From DASZVB01 sp035545855 (GTDB lineage: Bacteria > Myxococcota_A > Polyangia > Polyangiales > Polyangiaceae), in contig DASZXK010000069.1 in NCBI GenBank assembly GCA_035545855.1, forward strand, positions 1-64,000: a DNA stretch of 64,000 nucleotides, in the 5' to 3' direction. The notes below the pieces were generated by a model, which saw only the letters and a program-made list of their open reading frames with translations, ran no database searches and was not told the DNA's origin. This document shows positions 10,091 to 17,691 of the stretch, in pieces. The position numbers were made by a program, and so were the translations under genes. Numbering within the stretch: position 1 is the stretch's first letter; every line of letters begins with the position of its first letter.

Positions 10091-10366
10091 ATGGCCGTCA
10101 CCATTCGCATCCCCACCCCGCTCCGCACCCTCACCGGGGGCGAAGAACAAGTCTCCGCCGACGGCGCGACCGTCTCCCAGGTCATCGAGGCCCTGGAAAA
10201 GAAGCACCCCGGCATGAAAGATCGTTTGCTGGACGAGAAGGGCGTCCGCCGCTTCGTGAACATCTACGTCGGCGACGAAGACATCCGCTTCCTGGACGGC
10301 CTGGAGACCGCGCTGAAGGGCGGCGAGGAGATCAGCATCGTTCCGGCCATCGCGGGCGGCCGGTGA
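10091..10366 (+). CDS. CysO-like ubiquitin-fold sulfur carrier with C-terminal GGR
   Basis: A 91-residue MoaD/ThiS-fold protein. IPTPLRTLTGGEE, RFVNIYVGDEDIRF and the end SIVPAIAGG closely follow mycobacterial CysO. Here one extra Arg follows the Gly-Gly before the stop (GGC GGC CGG TGA, 10355-10366). A carrier needs a free terminal Gly to be adenylated, so processing would be required. The JAMM protease at 11600 is an obvious candidate, by analogy with QbsD trimming QbsE in Pseudomonas quinolobactin synthesis. A ribosome site AAAGGAAACGAG precedes the ATG. The following GTG overlaps its stop. Confidence 0.88.
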   Translation: MAVTIRIPTPLRTLTGGEEQVSADGATVSQVIEALEKKHPGMKDRLLDEKGVRRFVNIYVGDEDIRFLDGLETALKGGEEISIVPAIAGGR

Positions 10367-10659
10367 CGGACCCGGGAGACCGCTTCAGCCGGCAGATCCG
10401 GCTCCAGGAGGTCTCCGCGGAGGGTCAGGAGAAGCTCGGCCGCTCCGTCGTGGAGGTGCGCGGCCGGGACGGCGCGGAGATCGAGCGTCTGTACCTGGAA
10501 CGAGCCGGCCTCGGGCTCGTCACCGTGGACGCAGACGCCGAGCCCCCGCCGTTCCCTCACGCGGCCGAGTTCCGTCACGCCGAGACGCGAAAGATCGCTG
10601 CCGGCGCGGGGCGCGCCCTCCACACTCTACGCATCGTCCTCGGGATCGAACCCCAATGA
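10363..10659 (+). CDS. Detached E1 N-terminal arm protein (ThiF/MoeB fragment-like)
   Basis: A 98-residue protein with a GTG start overlapping the carrier stop (GTGA). Residues 7-34 (RFSRQIRLQEV, GQEKLGRSVVEVRG) match the N-terminal arm of MoeB/ThiF enzymes. The next segment resembles a first Rossmann beta-alpha-beta unit whose Gly-rich nucleotide loop has decayed to GRDGAE. It then ends HTLRIVLGIEPQ, far short of a full E1. The E1 at 9315 lacks exactly this arm, so the protein may complement it in trans (inference). Alternatively it is a remnant of a duplicated E1, but the intact overlaps with both neighbours argue for retention. Confidence 0.75.
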   Translation: MTDPGDRFSRQIRLQEVSAEGQEKLGRSVVEVRGRDGAEIERLYLERAGLGLVTVDADAEPPPFPHAAEFRHAETRKIAAGAGRALHTLRIVLGIEPQ

Positions 10660-11606
10660 ACCGTCGTTTCGTCCGCTCCCGGCGGCTCGCCTCCGTCATC
10701 GAGGCCGTCGGAAATACGCCGCTCCTCCGGCTGGAGCGCGTCGCGAAGAGCGCGCCGAGCGTCGAGGTGTACCTGAAGCTCGAGTTCGCGAACCCGGGCG
10801 GCTCCGTGAAGGACCGTCCCGCGCTCCGGATGGTGCAGGACGCCCTCGCCGACGGCCGCCTCACGAGCGACAAGATCCTCATCGATTCGACGAGCGGAAA
10901 CACGGGCGTCGCTTACTCGCTCATCGGCGCCGCGCTCGGGCTCCGGGTGCAGCTCGTCATGCCGAGCAACGTCACGAAGGCGCGGAAGGACATCACGCAG
11001 GCCTTCGGCACCGAGCTCATCTACAGCGATCCGATGGAGGGCTCGGACGGCGCGATCCGCCTCGTCCGCAAGATCGTCGAGGCGGACCCGGAGAAGTACT
11101 TCTACCCGGACCAGTACTCGAACCCCTCGAACCCCCTCGCCCACTATCACGGCACCGGCGCCGAGATCCTCGACGCCCTCGGGGACCGCATCACGCATTT
11201 CGTGACCGGCCTCGGGACGAGCGGGACGCTCATGGGCACGACCAGGCGTCTGCACGAGCACTCGCGGAAGATTCACTGCGTCGCGATGGAACCGACGGAC
11301 GCGCTCCACGGGCTCGAGGGCCTGAAGCACATGGGTTCCAGCATCGTCCCGCCGATCTACGATCCGAGCGCTGCCGACGAGATCGTCACCGTGACGACGG
11401 AAGACGGCTGGGACATGTCCGACCGTCTCGCCGCGGAGGAAGGCCTCTTCGTCGGCCACTCCACGGGCGCGAACGTCTTCGCCGCCGTCCGGATCGCCGA
11501 AGAGCTCCACCAGACCCAGGGCGGCGGCTGCGTCGTCACCATCGCGTGCGACCGCGGGGACCGCTACTTTTCGCCCATGAAGTGGGAGAAGAACTACGTA
11601 TGGTGA
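10656..11606 (+). CDS. cysM: Cysteine synthase, CysM type (probable CysO-dependent O-phosphoserine sulfhydrylase)
   Basis: A 316-residue PLP enzyme with NPGGSVKDR and TSGNTG motifs but without the KIQG-type OAS signature of CysK. In the region where Mycobacterium CysM uses an Arg to bind phosphoserine (LRNM) this protein has LKHM (K224), a conservative change. HYHGTGAEIL and GLGTSGTLMGTTR also follow that subgroup. In mycobacteria this enzyme adds thiocarboxylated CysO to an aminoacrylate from O-phosphoserine. The ATGA overlap with the preceding gene and the 7-base overlap with the JAMM gene fit that pathway. Substrate preference is inferred. Confidence 0.88.
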   Translation: MNRRFVRSRRLASVIEAVGNTPLLRLERVAKSAPSVEVYLKLEFANPGGSVKDRPALRMVQDALADGRLTSDKILIDSTSGNTGVAYSLIGAALGLRVQLVMPSNVTKARKDITQAFGTELIYSDPMEGSDGAIRLVRKIVEADPEKYFYPDQYSNPSNPLAHYHGTGAEILDALGDRITHFVTGLGTSGTLMGTTRRLHEHSRKIHCVAMEPTDALHGLEGLKHMGSSIVPPIYDPSAADEIVTVTTEDGWDMSDRLAAEEGLFVGHSTGANVFAAVRIAEELHQTQGGGCVVTIACDRGDRYFSPMKWEKNYVW

Positions 11607-12112
11607 AGCCTCCGTGGGTCTCCGGGAACGTGCGGATCACGAAGTCCGCCCTGGCCGAGATCGAGCGGGCCGGGCGGGAAGCGTACGCGCGAGACGAAGA
11701 GGCATGCGGCTTCGTCGAAGGGCCGGCGTCGGATCCGCTCCTCGCGGATCGGGCGACGGAGCTCGAAAATCTCGCGAACAAGTATCACCGCGTCGACCCG
11801 GAGGCGCACCCGCGGACGGGCCGCGAGTACTTCAAGATAAACGCCCTGAAGTTCGAGAAGGCGCTCGCCGAGGGTCAGAAGACGGGCCGTCCGCTGAAGG
11901 TCTTCTTCCACTCTCACCTCGACTGCGGCGCGTATTTCAGCGCCGAAGATGCGGCGAGCATGACCATGGGCGGCGGGGACGGCCCGACGTACGACCTCGC
12001 GTATCTCGTCACCGCCGTGGACGAGGGCATCGTGACGGCGCATCGCCTCTTCGTGTGGGACGGCGCGTCGCGCTCGTTCGTGGAAGCGCCGTTCAGCGAG
12101 GTCGCCGGGTGA
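11600..12112 (+). CDS. JAMM/MPN+ metalloprotease, Mec-like
   Basis: A 170-residue Zn-dependent isopeptidase. The complete JAMM signature is present: Glu in DEEACGFVEG (about E34) and HSHLDCGAYFSAED, giving H104, H106, S114 and D117 in the HxHx7SxxD pattern. In Mycobacterium, Mec hydrolyses the CysO-cysteine adduct to free cysteine and regenerate CysO. Here the carrier also ends in GGR, so the same enzyme could perform the first trimming (inference). It overlaps cysM by 7 bases and its stop overlaps the GTG of the next gene. Confidence 0.92.
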   Translation: MVKPPWVSGNVRITKSALAEIERAGREAYARDEEACGFVEGPASDPLLADRATELENLANKYHRVDPEAHPRTGREYFKINALKFEKALAEGQKTGRPLKVFFHSHLDCGAYFSAEDAASMTMGGGDGPTYDLAYLVTAVDEGIVTAHRLFVWDGASRSFVEAPFSEVAG

Positions 12113-13377
12113 AGAGACGGCCCTTCGTCGCGTTCTTCGCGACGGGGATCGTTCTATCCACGGCGGCCCTCGCCGGCGTCGCGGACGACGCGGACCGCCT
12201 GTCCGCGCTGCTCTCCCGCTCCGGCGTCGTCGTTCGGCTCGCGCCGAGGCTCGCGCTGGCGCGCGAGCCGGTCGTCCCTTCCGTTCCGGTCTCCGCGCTG
12301 GGCGGCGCGCCGGGCTGCACGACGGTCGTGGCGCTCGGGGCACTCTCCACGGTCTTTTCCCTCCGCGTCCCCGCTTTCGCGGACGGTCCGCCGGAGTTCG
12401 TGAACAGCGCCGCCGGCGCGGCGATGGTCTCGCGCTGTGACGAGGCCCGGCGCGAGCTCGACGGGCTCACGTTCGAGTCCCGGTCCCCGCGGGCCGTCGT
12501 GGAGTTCCTGGTCGCGACCTCGGCGACGCGCCCACCCGCCATTTCCGCGCTCCTCTCCGGCAGAGAGACGGGCATCGTCCCCCCCGCGGAACGGCCCGGA
12601 AAGGTCCCGCATCCGGGCCCGCTCGAGGACCGGCTCCGGGAGTTCGAGGAGGGGCTCGTCCGAGGCGGCTCGGTCGAGGTCCTCCGCAAGGTCGCGCGCG
12701 CCGACTCCGACGGCGCCGGAAAAGTGCTGCTCGACCTCTCGCCCGGCTGTCACCGGATCGGAGTCCTCGCTGCCGACGACGAATCGGAGACGGAGGTGCG
12801 CGACGTGGACGCCGATCTGTCGTGGGTCTCCGGCGAGCTCGCGGCGTCCGAGCGCACGGAAAGCCCCGACGCGACCTTGTTCGCGTGCACGACGGACCGC
12901 GATCTCGCCGTGCTCTCGTTTGCCGGAGCGGCGCCGAAAGGCGCGGTCGTCGTCTCCCGCGGTCGAGCGGAGATCCCCGCCGGGATCCCGCGGGACTGGG
13001 GACGAAGCGCAGCGTCCGCCATCGCGCGTGCCGTCGCCGAACGCCACGCGCCTCCTCTCGTCGCGGCGCCGGTGTATTCGTCGCTGGGCGTCTCCGGCGT
13101 CACCGTCCTGCCCGTCGAGGTGGACCCCGGCCGATGCTACGTCGCGGCCGTCGGCCTCGTGGAGGGCGCCGCGAAGCTCGTCGCCCTCGCCGCCGACGCC
13201 GGCCCGGTGTCGGCGGCGAGCCACGGTGACGACGGCGCCTCGGCGGTGAGCGTCGCGTTCTGCGCGGGCACGTCGCGCCGCGCCACGTTGACCGCCGAGG
13301 TCCACGGCACCGCGCTCGTCTGGGCGCTCGGCCTCTGGGCCACGTCCTCCCGCCGGCTCGGCGAAGGTATCGAGTGA
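12109..13377 (+). CDS. Secreted protein with three Cys-pair modules
   Basis: A 422-residue protein. The start is GTG 12109, overlapping the JAMM stop (GTGA). Residues 1-24 form a signal peptide (RRPFVAFFATGIVLSTAALAG) without a lipobox Cys. The mature protein has exactly six Cys in three pairs: C70/C110, C214/C260 and C343/C385. Each pair is set in a beta-rich segment that opens with PGC or GRC and closes near the second Cys. The same module occurs four times in the next gene. I do not recognise the family. Overlap with the cysteine operon suggests cotranscription, but a role in cysteine metabolism is not shown. Confidence 0.75.
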   Translation: MKRRPFVAFFATGIVLSTAALAGVADDADRLSALLSRSGVVVRLAPRLALAREPVVPSVPVSALGGAPGCTTVVALGALSTVFSLRVPAFADGPPEFVNSAAGAAMVSRCDEARRELDGLTFESRSPRAVVEFLVATSATRPPAISALLSGRETGIVPPAERPGKVPHPGPLEDRLREFEEGLVRGGSVEVLRKVARADSDGAGKVLLDLSPGCHRIGVLAADDESETEVRDVDADLSWVSGELAASERTESPDATLFACTTDRDLAVLSFAGAAPKGAVVVSRGRAEIPAGIPRDWGRSAASAIARAVAERHAPPLVAAPVYSSLGVSGVTVLPVEVDPGRCYVAAVGLVEGAAKLVALAADAGPVSAASHGDDGASAVSVAFCAGTSRRATLTAEVHGTALVWALGLWATSSRRLGEGIE

Positions 13378-15035
13378 CGGGCGCCGGTCGGTTCGGAGCG
13401 ACGCTCGCCGTCGTCGTGGGTTTCGCCACCGTGGCCGGTTGCGGACGCGGCGTTCGTCCGCCGCCGGCACCCCCGCGGATCGCTCCCGGAACTCCCGAGT
13501 TCCTCGTCGAGGGCGACGCGACGCGCGCTCGCGCCGCCGGAGCATCGGCGCGCACGGTCGTCGCGTCGGGCTCCGGCGCCCCCGGGGACAACCTCGGCGC
13601 TCGCGTCGAGGTACCCGCCGGGTCGTGTCTCCTCGTTCTCGCCCGTGGGAGCTCGACGATCGACGACCTCGACGTGTTCGTCTACGGAGACGACGGGACC
13701 AGCCTCGGCAGCGACGAAACGCCGGATCCGCGCGCGAGCGTCATCGTCTGTCCGCCTCTCCCGAAGCGGGCGTACGTGTTCGCGCGAGTGGCCGCGGGAC
13801 ACGGCCTGATCGCCGTTTCCGCGCAGACCGTCCGCGCCGAAGACGCCGATCGGGTCGCGGCGGTGGTGGCGGCGCGCGGAGAAGCCCGCGAAGGCTCCGT
13901 CGCTCCGGCGACGTGGCCCGGCCTCGAAGAGGGCCTCGCCGCGCATCGGAAGCAGGTCGGCGGCACCTGGCACGACATCCGGCGCGTCGCCGTTCCCCTG
14001 GATCCGCGAGCGGCCACGCGGCTCTCGGCGACGATCGAGCCCGGCCAGTGCCTCGACCTCTACGCGGAAGCCGCGACGGAGGTCGCGTTCACGGAGCTCT
14101 CGGTCCTCGATCCGGACGGCCGCATCCTCGCCCAGGTCCCCGCGGATCTCCGGAGCCCGGCCGAGGTCGTCTGCGCGCCGGGGCACGCCGAGGTGACGTT
14201 CGCCCTCCGCCCGCACGGCGGGCGCGGACTCGCCGCCGTCGTGCTCTCCACGTCGACGGACGCGAAACCCTCGGCGGGCTTCCTGTTCCTCCACGACTCG
14301 AACGCCGATCGGCCGCTCGGCGAGGTCCAGGCGACGGAGGACGCGGAGCTTCGCGCCCGCGGGCTTCCGGCACCCCGCACCGTGGTTTCGGGGGTCGCCA
14401 GGGTCGCCGGGCGAGCGTCCGTCTCGCTCGGCCTCGAGCCCGGGTGCGCGCGAGTCGACGTCCTCGGCGGCGCGCCGCTCCGCGGGATCTCGGTGCACGC
14501 CTGGTCGGAGGGGGGCGCGCTCCTCGATCGCTCGGACGGCGCTCGAACCACGGCGATCTTCGTCTGCACGGAAAAGAAGACCGCGGCACGCCTCGACGTC
14601 GAGGCGCTCGCGCACGGCGGCCCCTTCGTCGTCGAGCTGCGCCCGCTCCCGAACCCCTCGCCGTTCTTTCAGCAGGCCCCGCTCGCGGCGGCCCGCGTGC
14701 TCCGCTCCCTCTCCGTCCCCGGCGCGCCGGCTGCATCGCCCACGGTCGAGGTGGTGGCCCCGTCACCCACCGCGCTGATCCGCCGCGAGCTTGCCGTCGG
14801 GAAAGGCGAGTGTGCGTCGCTGGTGTTCGCCCTCGGCTCCGGCCTGGAGGGGCCCGAGCTCCGGGTGATCGACTCCACCTCCGGCGACGAGCTCGCTCTC
14901 GAGCGGCGCGACGACACGACGTCGACGACCGTCTGCGGAGCGGGGATCGATCGAGCCATCCGGGTCGAGATGCGGGCCGACGCGGGCGCCGGCGCCGCGC
15001 TCTTCGCCGTGGCCCGACGCTCCGCCAGCCGCTGA
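13374..15035 (+). CDS. Lipoprotein with four Cys-pair modules
   Basis: A 553-residue protein. The GTG start overlaps the previous stop (GTGA). The lipobox is VAGC with C23. The mature chain has exactly eight further Cys in four pairs with near-constant spacing: C85/C126, C226/C267, C358/C398 and C480/C521 (40-41 residues). Each module starts with a Gly-x-Cys or Gly-Cys turn (PAGSC, EPGQC, EPGC, GKGEC), has beta-strand periodicity and closes in a strand containing V-C. This looks like tandem disulfide-bonded beta-sandwiches exposed in the periplasm or on the surface. No catalytic motif is visible. It is last in the operon and convergent with 15040-15906, 4 bases away. Confidence 0.75.
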   Translation: MTGAGRFGATLAVVVGFATVAGCGRGVRPPPAPPRIAPGTPEFLVEGDATRARAAGASARTVVASGSGAPGDNLGARVEVPAGSCLLVLARGSSTIDDLDVFVYGDDGTSLGSDETPDPRASVIVCPPLPKRAYVFARVAAGHGLIAVSAQTVRAEDADRVAAVVAARGEAREGSVAPATWPGLEEGLAAHRKQVGGTWHDIRRVAVPLDPRAATRLSATIEPGQCLDLYAEAATEVAFTELSVLDPDGRILAQVPADLRSPAEVVCAPGHAEVTFALRPHGGRGLAAVVLSTSTDAKPSAGFLFLHDSNADRPLGEVQATEDAELRARGLPAPRTVVSGVARVAGRASVSLGLEPGCARVDVLGGAPLRGISVHAWSEGGALLDRSDGARTTAIFVCTEKKTAARLDVEALAHGGPFVVELRPLPNPSPFFQQAPLAAARVLRSLSVPGAPAASPTVEVVAPSPTALIRRELAVGKGECASLVFALGSGLEGPELRVIDSTSGDELALERRDDTTSTTVCGAGIDRAIRVEMRADAGAGAALFAVARRSASR

Positions 15036-15039
15036 GCGC

Positions 15040-15906
15040 TCACTTCGGGGGCGCGACGACGAGCGGCACGAGGTTTCTCACGTCGAGGCGTCTCCGGGAA
15101 CCGTCGATGCCGACGGCGACGGCCTCGCTCGGTCCGATCGCCTCGATCTTCACGCGCTCCCAGGGTTCGGCGGGCGACCGCGGCCGGGAGAGCGCGAACT
15201 CGCCGCGGACCGGCGCACGGCTCACCGGCGGGGCCGGGACGACCTGGTCCAGGGAAAGCGCCTCGGTCCGCTCTTCGCCGTCCCAGATCACCCGCACCCC
15301 GGAGTCCGGCAGCGCCTCCGCGACGTGCGCCGAGTACCACTCCGCGCCGTGTCGAGCGATGACCGGCTCCCGCTTCTCCGGCAGCCAGCCGGACGGACGC
15401 GGCGGAACGCCGGCATTCTTCGCCTCGGAGGCGAAGCGCAGGCGCGCCTCGACCGTCTCGAAGTGCCGCTCGATGTCGAGCGCCGTCACGGCGGACGGGG
15501 CGATCACCGCGTTCGACGGCAGGTGTCGCTCCTCGCCCGTGTCGAGATCGACGACCACGTCCCCTCCGTCCATCCCCTTTGCCTTGCACGGCTCCCAGTG
15601 ACCCGCCTTCGTGGCGCAGATCGCAGGTTCGTTCGCGGAGAACGCGTGAGCCGACGGTGGCACGCGATAGGCGTCGCTCCGCGCGACGACGACGGGCTCG
15701 CCGTCCTCCGACGTCTGGACCTTGAGCGTCGTGTCCGTCACGGACAGGACGCGGCCCTGGAAGAACTCCGCCGCGGCGCGCTCGACGACGACGACGTCCC
15801 CGCGTTCGAGCTTCACCGGGCCGAGCCCCGGCGCGGGCTCCGCTCGCCGGCACGCCCCGGGCGATAGCGCCACGACGACGAAGAAGGCCGCTTTCGATCG
15901 CATCAT
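15040..15906 (-). CDS. Lipoprotein with Tudor/SH3-like barrel segments
   Basis: A 288-residue protein starting at ATG 15906 (15903 is also possible). The signal ends in the lipobox SPGAC. The chain contains short barrel-like stretches (RGDVVVVERAAAEFFQGRV, DGGDVVVDLDTGEERHLPS, VRVIWDGEERTEALSLDQVV) reminiscent of Tudor/Agenet-type repeats found in myxobacterial lipoproteins. Function is unknown. The upstream gap 15907-16283 holds a dispersed repeat copy and the terminator of the Lys-rich gene. Confidence 0.7.
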   Translation of the reverse strand: MMRSKAAFFVVVALSPGACRRAEPAPGLGPVKLERGDVVVVERAAAEFFQGRVLSVTDTTLKVQTSEDGEPVVVARSDAYRVPPSAHAFSANEPAICATKAGHWEPCKAKGMDGGDVVVDLDTGEERHLPSNAVIAPSAVTALDIERHFETVEARLRFASEAKNAGVPPRPSGWLPEKREPVIARHGAEWYSAHVAEALPDSGVRVIWDGEERTEALSLDQVVPAPPVSRAPVRGEFALSRPRSPAEPWERVKIEAIGPSEAVAVGIDGSRRRLDVRNLVPLVVAPPK

Positions 15907-15960
15907 CCCGCTCGGCAGAACGACTTACTCCGGACGACCGGAGGCGACCAAAGACGTCGC

Positions 15961-16105
15961 GGGGTTTTGTTTGCGGGGGACCTGGTCTCCCGAGGCTCCT
16001 GTGGTGCTCGGGCCATGCCCTGCGGTCCTCGGACCTCTCCCCCTGCCGCGCCTGTCGGCGCGCGCTCGCCGTGCTCGCGGGGCCGTCAGATGGCTGGACC
16101 AATCG
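15961..16105. repeat. Dispersed intergenic repeat, copy A
   Basis: It starts GGGGTTTTGTTTGCGGGGGA and ends GGACCAATCG. Blocks shared with copy B at 20569 include GGTTTTGTT, CTCTCCCCCTGCCGCGCC and CGCGCGCTCGCCGTGCTCG, in the same order. GTTTTGT (15964-15970) and ACAAAAC (16113-16119) are inverted near its ends. It lies in the 377-bp gap between 15906 and 16284. Confidence 0.65.
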
Positions 16106-16125
16106 TTGGGGGACAAAACGAAAGC

Positions 16126-16153
16126 ACCCCGAAGCATCTTCGTGCTTCGGGGT
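16126..16153 (-). terminator. Terminator of the Lys-rich small gene
   Basis: ACCCCGAAGCA and TGCTTCGGGGT form an 11-bp perfect stem with a TCTTCG loop. Read on the minus strand, the stem is followed by GCTTTCGTTTTG, a fair U-tract. It lies 130 bp downstream of the stop at 16284. Confidence 0.75.
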
Positions 16154-16283
16154 ACCTTCGAGGCCTCTCGGGCCTTGGCCCGCGCGTCGAATGTCTGCCT
16201 GGCTTTCGCCTCGGTTCACTTCGAGCGCGGCGCCGGTCGCCGTCGATCAGAACGAGTCCGACTGAACGGCGACCTGCGGTGGC

Positions 16284-16421
16284 TCACATCGCAGGCGGAG
16301 CCGCGGGCGCCTTCTTCTTGCGCTTCTTGCGGCCCTTCTTCTTGGCGGCCTTCTTGCGGCCGGCCTTCTTCTTGCCCTTCTTCGCAGCCTTCTTCTTCTT
16401 CTTCTTCTTCTTTGCAGCCAT
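16284..16421 (-). CDS. 45-residue Lys-rich histone-like protein
   Basis: ATG 16421 begins MAAKKKK; eight consecutive Lys follow the two Ala. The chain is almost only Lys, Ala, Gly and Arg (KKAGRKKAAKKKGRKKRKKK) and ends APAAPPAM. The composition resembles the tail of histone H1-like and AlgP-like proteins, so nucleic-acid binding is likely (inference from charge). A strong ribosome site AGGAGG lies 7 bases before the ATG. Upstream is a good promoter embedded in a 10-bp dyad (16484-16522) and downstream a good terminator (16126-16153), so this is a deliberate small transcription unit. Confidence 0.8.
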   Translation of the reverse strand: MAAKKKKKKKKAAKKGKKKAGRKKAAKKKGRKKRKKKAPAAPPAM

Positions 16422-16483
16422 CGTGTCCTCCTGGAATGCCCGGCTCCGATCGATTGCCCTCGGTCGAACCCAGGCCTACAGCA

Positions 16484-16522
16484 CATATATTGCCATCTAG
16501 TGTCACGTGTCAACACTAGATG
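16484..16522 (-). promoter_or_regulatory. Promoter with overlapping 10-bp operator dyad
   Basis: On the minus strand TTGACA (16513-16508) is followed after 18 bp by TATATG (16489-16484). The inverted repeat CATCTAGTGT (16494-16503) and ACACTAGATG (16513-16522) brackets the -35 element with a 9-bp spacer. A repressor bound there would block the Lys-rich gene 60 bp downstream. Confidence 0.75.
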
Positions 16523-16650
16523 TTGTGGCGGTGCTCTAGCTGTGCTGAGGGGGCCGGCGATCGCTCCGCCGCGGAGATTGGCTGGGAGCCATCGGGCACA
16601 GACGCCGCGATCGGGATCGGGTCACCGCGGGTCCTTCGAGGCGAGTCAGC

Positions 16651-17436
16651 TCAGGCCTCGATTCGACGCAAGAAATTGCTGACAAGTCCGTTGAACTCTT
16701 CGGATTTCTGGAGATTCACGACGTGCCCCGCTTCCGGGATCACGTGGAGCTCCGCGTGCGGGATCCATCGCGCGAGTGCGCGTGATGCGTCGAGAGATGG
16801 GACGTCTTGCTCGCCGACGATGACGAGCGTCGGCACCTGGAGCGTCTCGAGATTTTTTTTCAGATCGTCGACGGGTTCCTGCGTCGCGAGCACGCGGCGG
16901 AGGATCGCCGAGAGCGCGTGCGCGGGGTGCTCGAGGAAGCCTTGGCGGATCCACTTCGCGCTCGCGGCGTCGAAGCGATCCCCTCCCCACACGAATCGTT
17001 CACCCGCGCGGTCGAGGCCGTCTGCGTCGATGGCATCCGCGAACGCTCGTGCCCAGGAGCTCGGGCCGTCGCTCCCCGCTCGAGGGAACGCGGCGAGGAT
17101 CAACCCGGCGAGCGACGCACCGTGAGCGAGAGCATATCGAAGTGCGATCGTCGCGCCCATGCTGATGCCGCCGAGCACGATCTTCGTCGCTCGGTGCTCG
17201 GAGACGACGCGTCGCACGTCTTCCACGAACTCCTCGGGTTCGTAGGCGGAGAGCCCCGCCGGCGCTTCGCTCCGCGCGTGTCCGCGCTGATCGATCAGCA
17301 GGATCTGGCGGGTTTTTCCGAAGAATTTCGCCTGCGGGCGGAAGTTGCGAGCGCTTCCGCCGAACCCGTGAAGCAAGACGAGCAGTGTGTCTCCTGCGCC
17401 GTAGTGCTCGACGTGAAGAGCGATCTTCGACGTCAC
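16651..17436 (-). CDS. Alpha/beta-hydrolase
   Basis: A 261-residue hydrolase. The oxyanion segment is HGFGGS, the nucleophile elbow GGISMG (Ser), the acid is in VGEQDVPS and the His in PEAGHVVN. This is the layout of esterases and 3-oxoadipate enol-lactonase-like enzymes. The substrate cannot be told. GTG 17436 is preferred; a TTG lies one codon upstream. The 255-bp gap to the helicase (17437-17691) shows short open frames but nothing I can support as a gene. Confidence 0.88.
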   Translation of the reverse strand: MTSKIALHVEHYGAGDTLLVLLHGFGGSARNFRPQAKFFGKTRQILLIDQRGHARSEAPAGLSAYEPEEFVEDVRRVVSEHRATKIVLGGISMGATIALRYALAHGASLAGLILAAFPRAGSDGPSSWARAFADAIDADGLDRAGERFVWGGDRFDAASAKWIRQGFLEHPAHALSAILRRVLATQEPVDDLKKNLETLQVPTLVIVGEQDVPSLDASRALARWIPHAELHVIPEAGHVVNLQKSEEFNGLVSNFLRRIEA

Positions 17437-17691
17437 CAACGACTAGCGAACACCCAATCGTCGCACTCGTCAAGCGCGCGCTCGCCGTGACTCACGGAGA
17501 CGCCGCGCTCGCGCGCGCGCCGCGACCGCGACGACGTCGATGAACGTCGTCGCGATCGACCCGTCGAGCGGGGCGCGACGAGCGCGCCACGTGACGACGC
17601 GCCCCATGCACGACGCGAGCCATCTGTCTTCTGGCTTCGTTCACGATCGCGTTGACCGCGGGCGCCGCGCGGACGATGAGATGCCGCCCGC

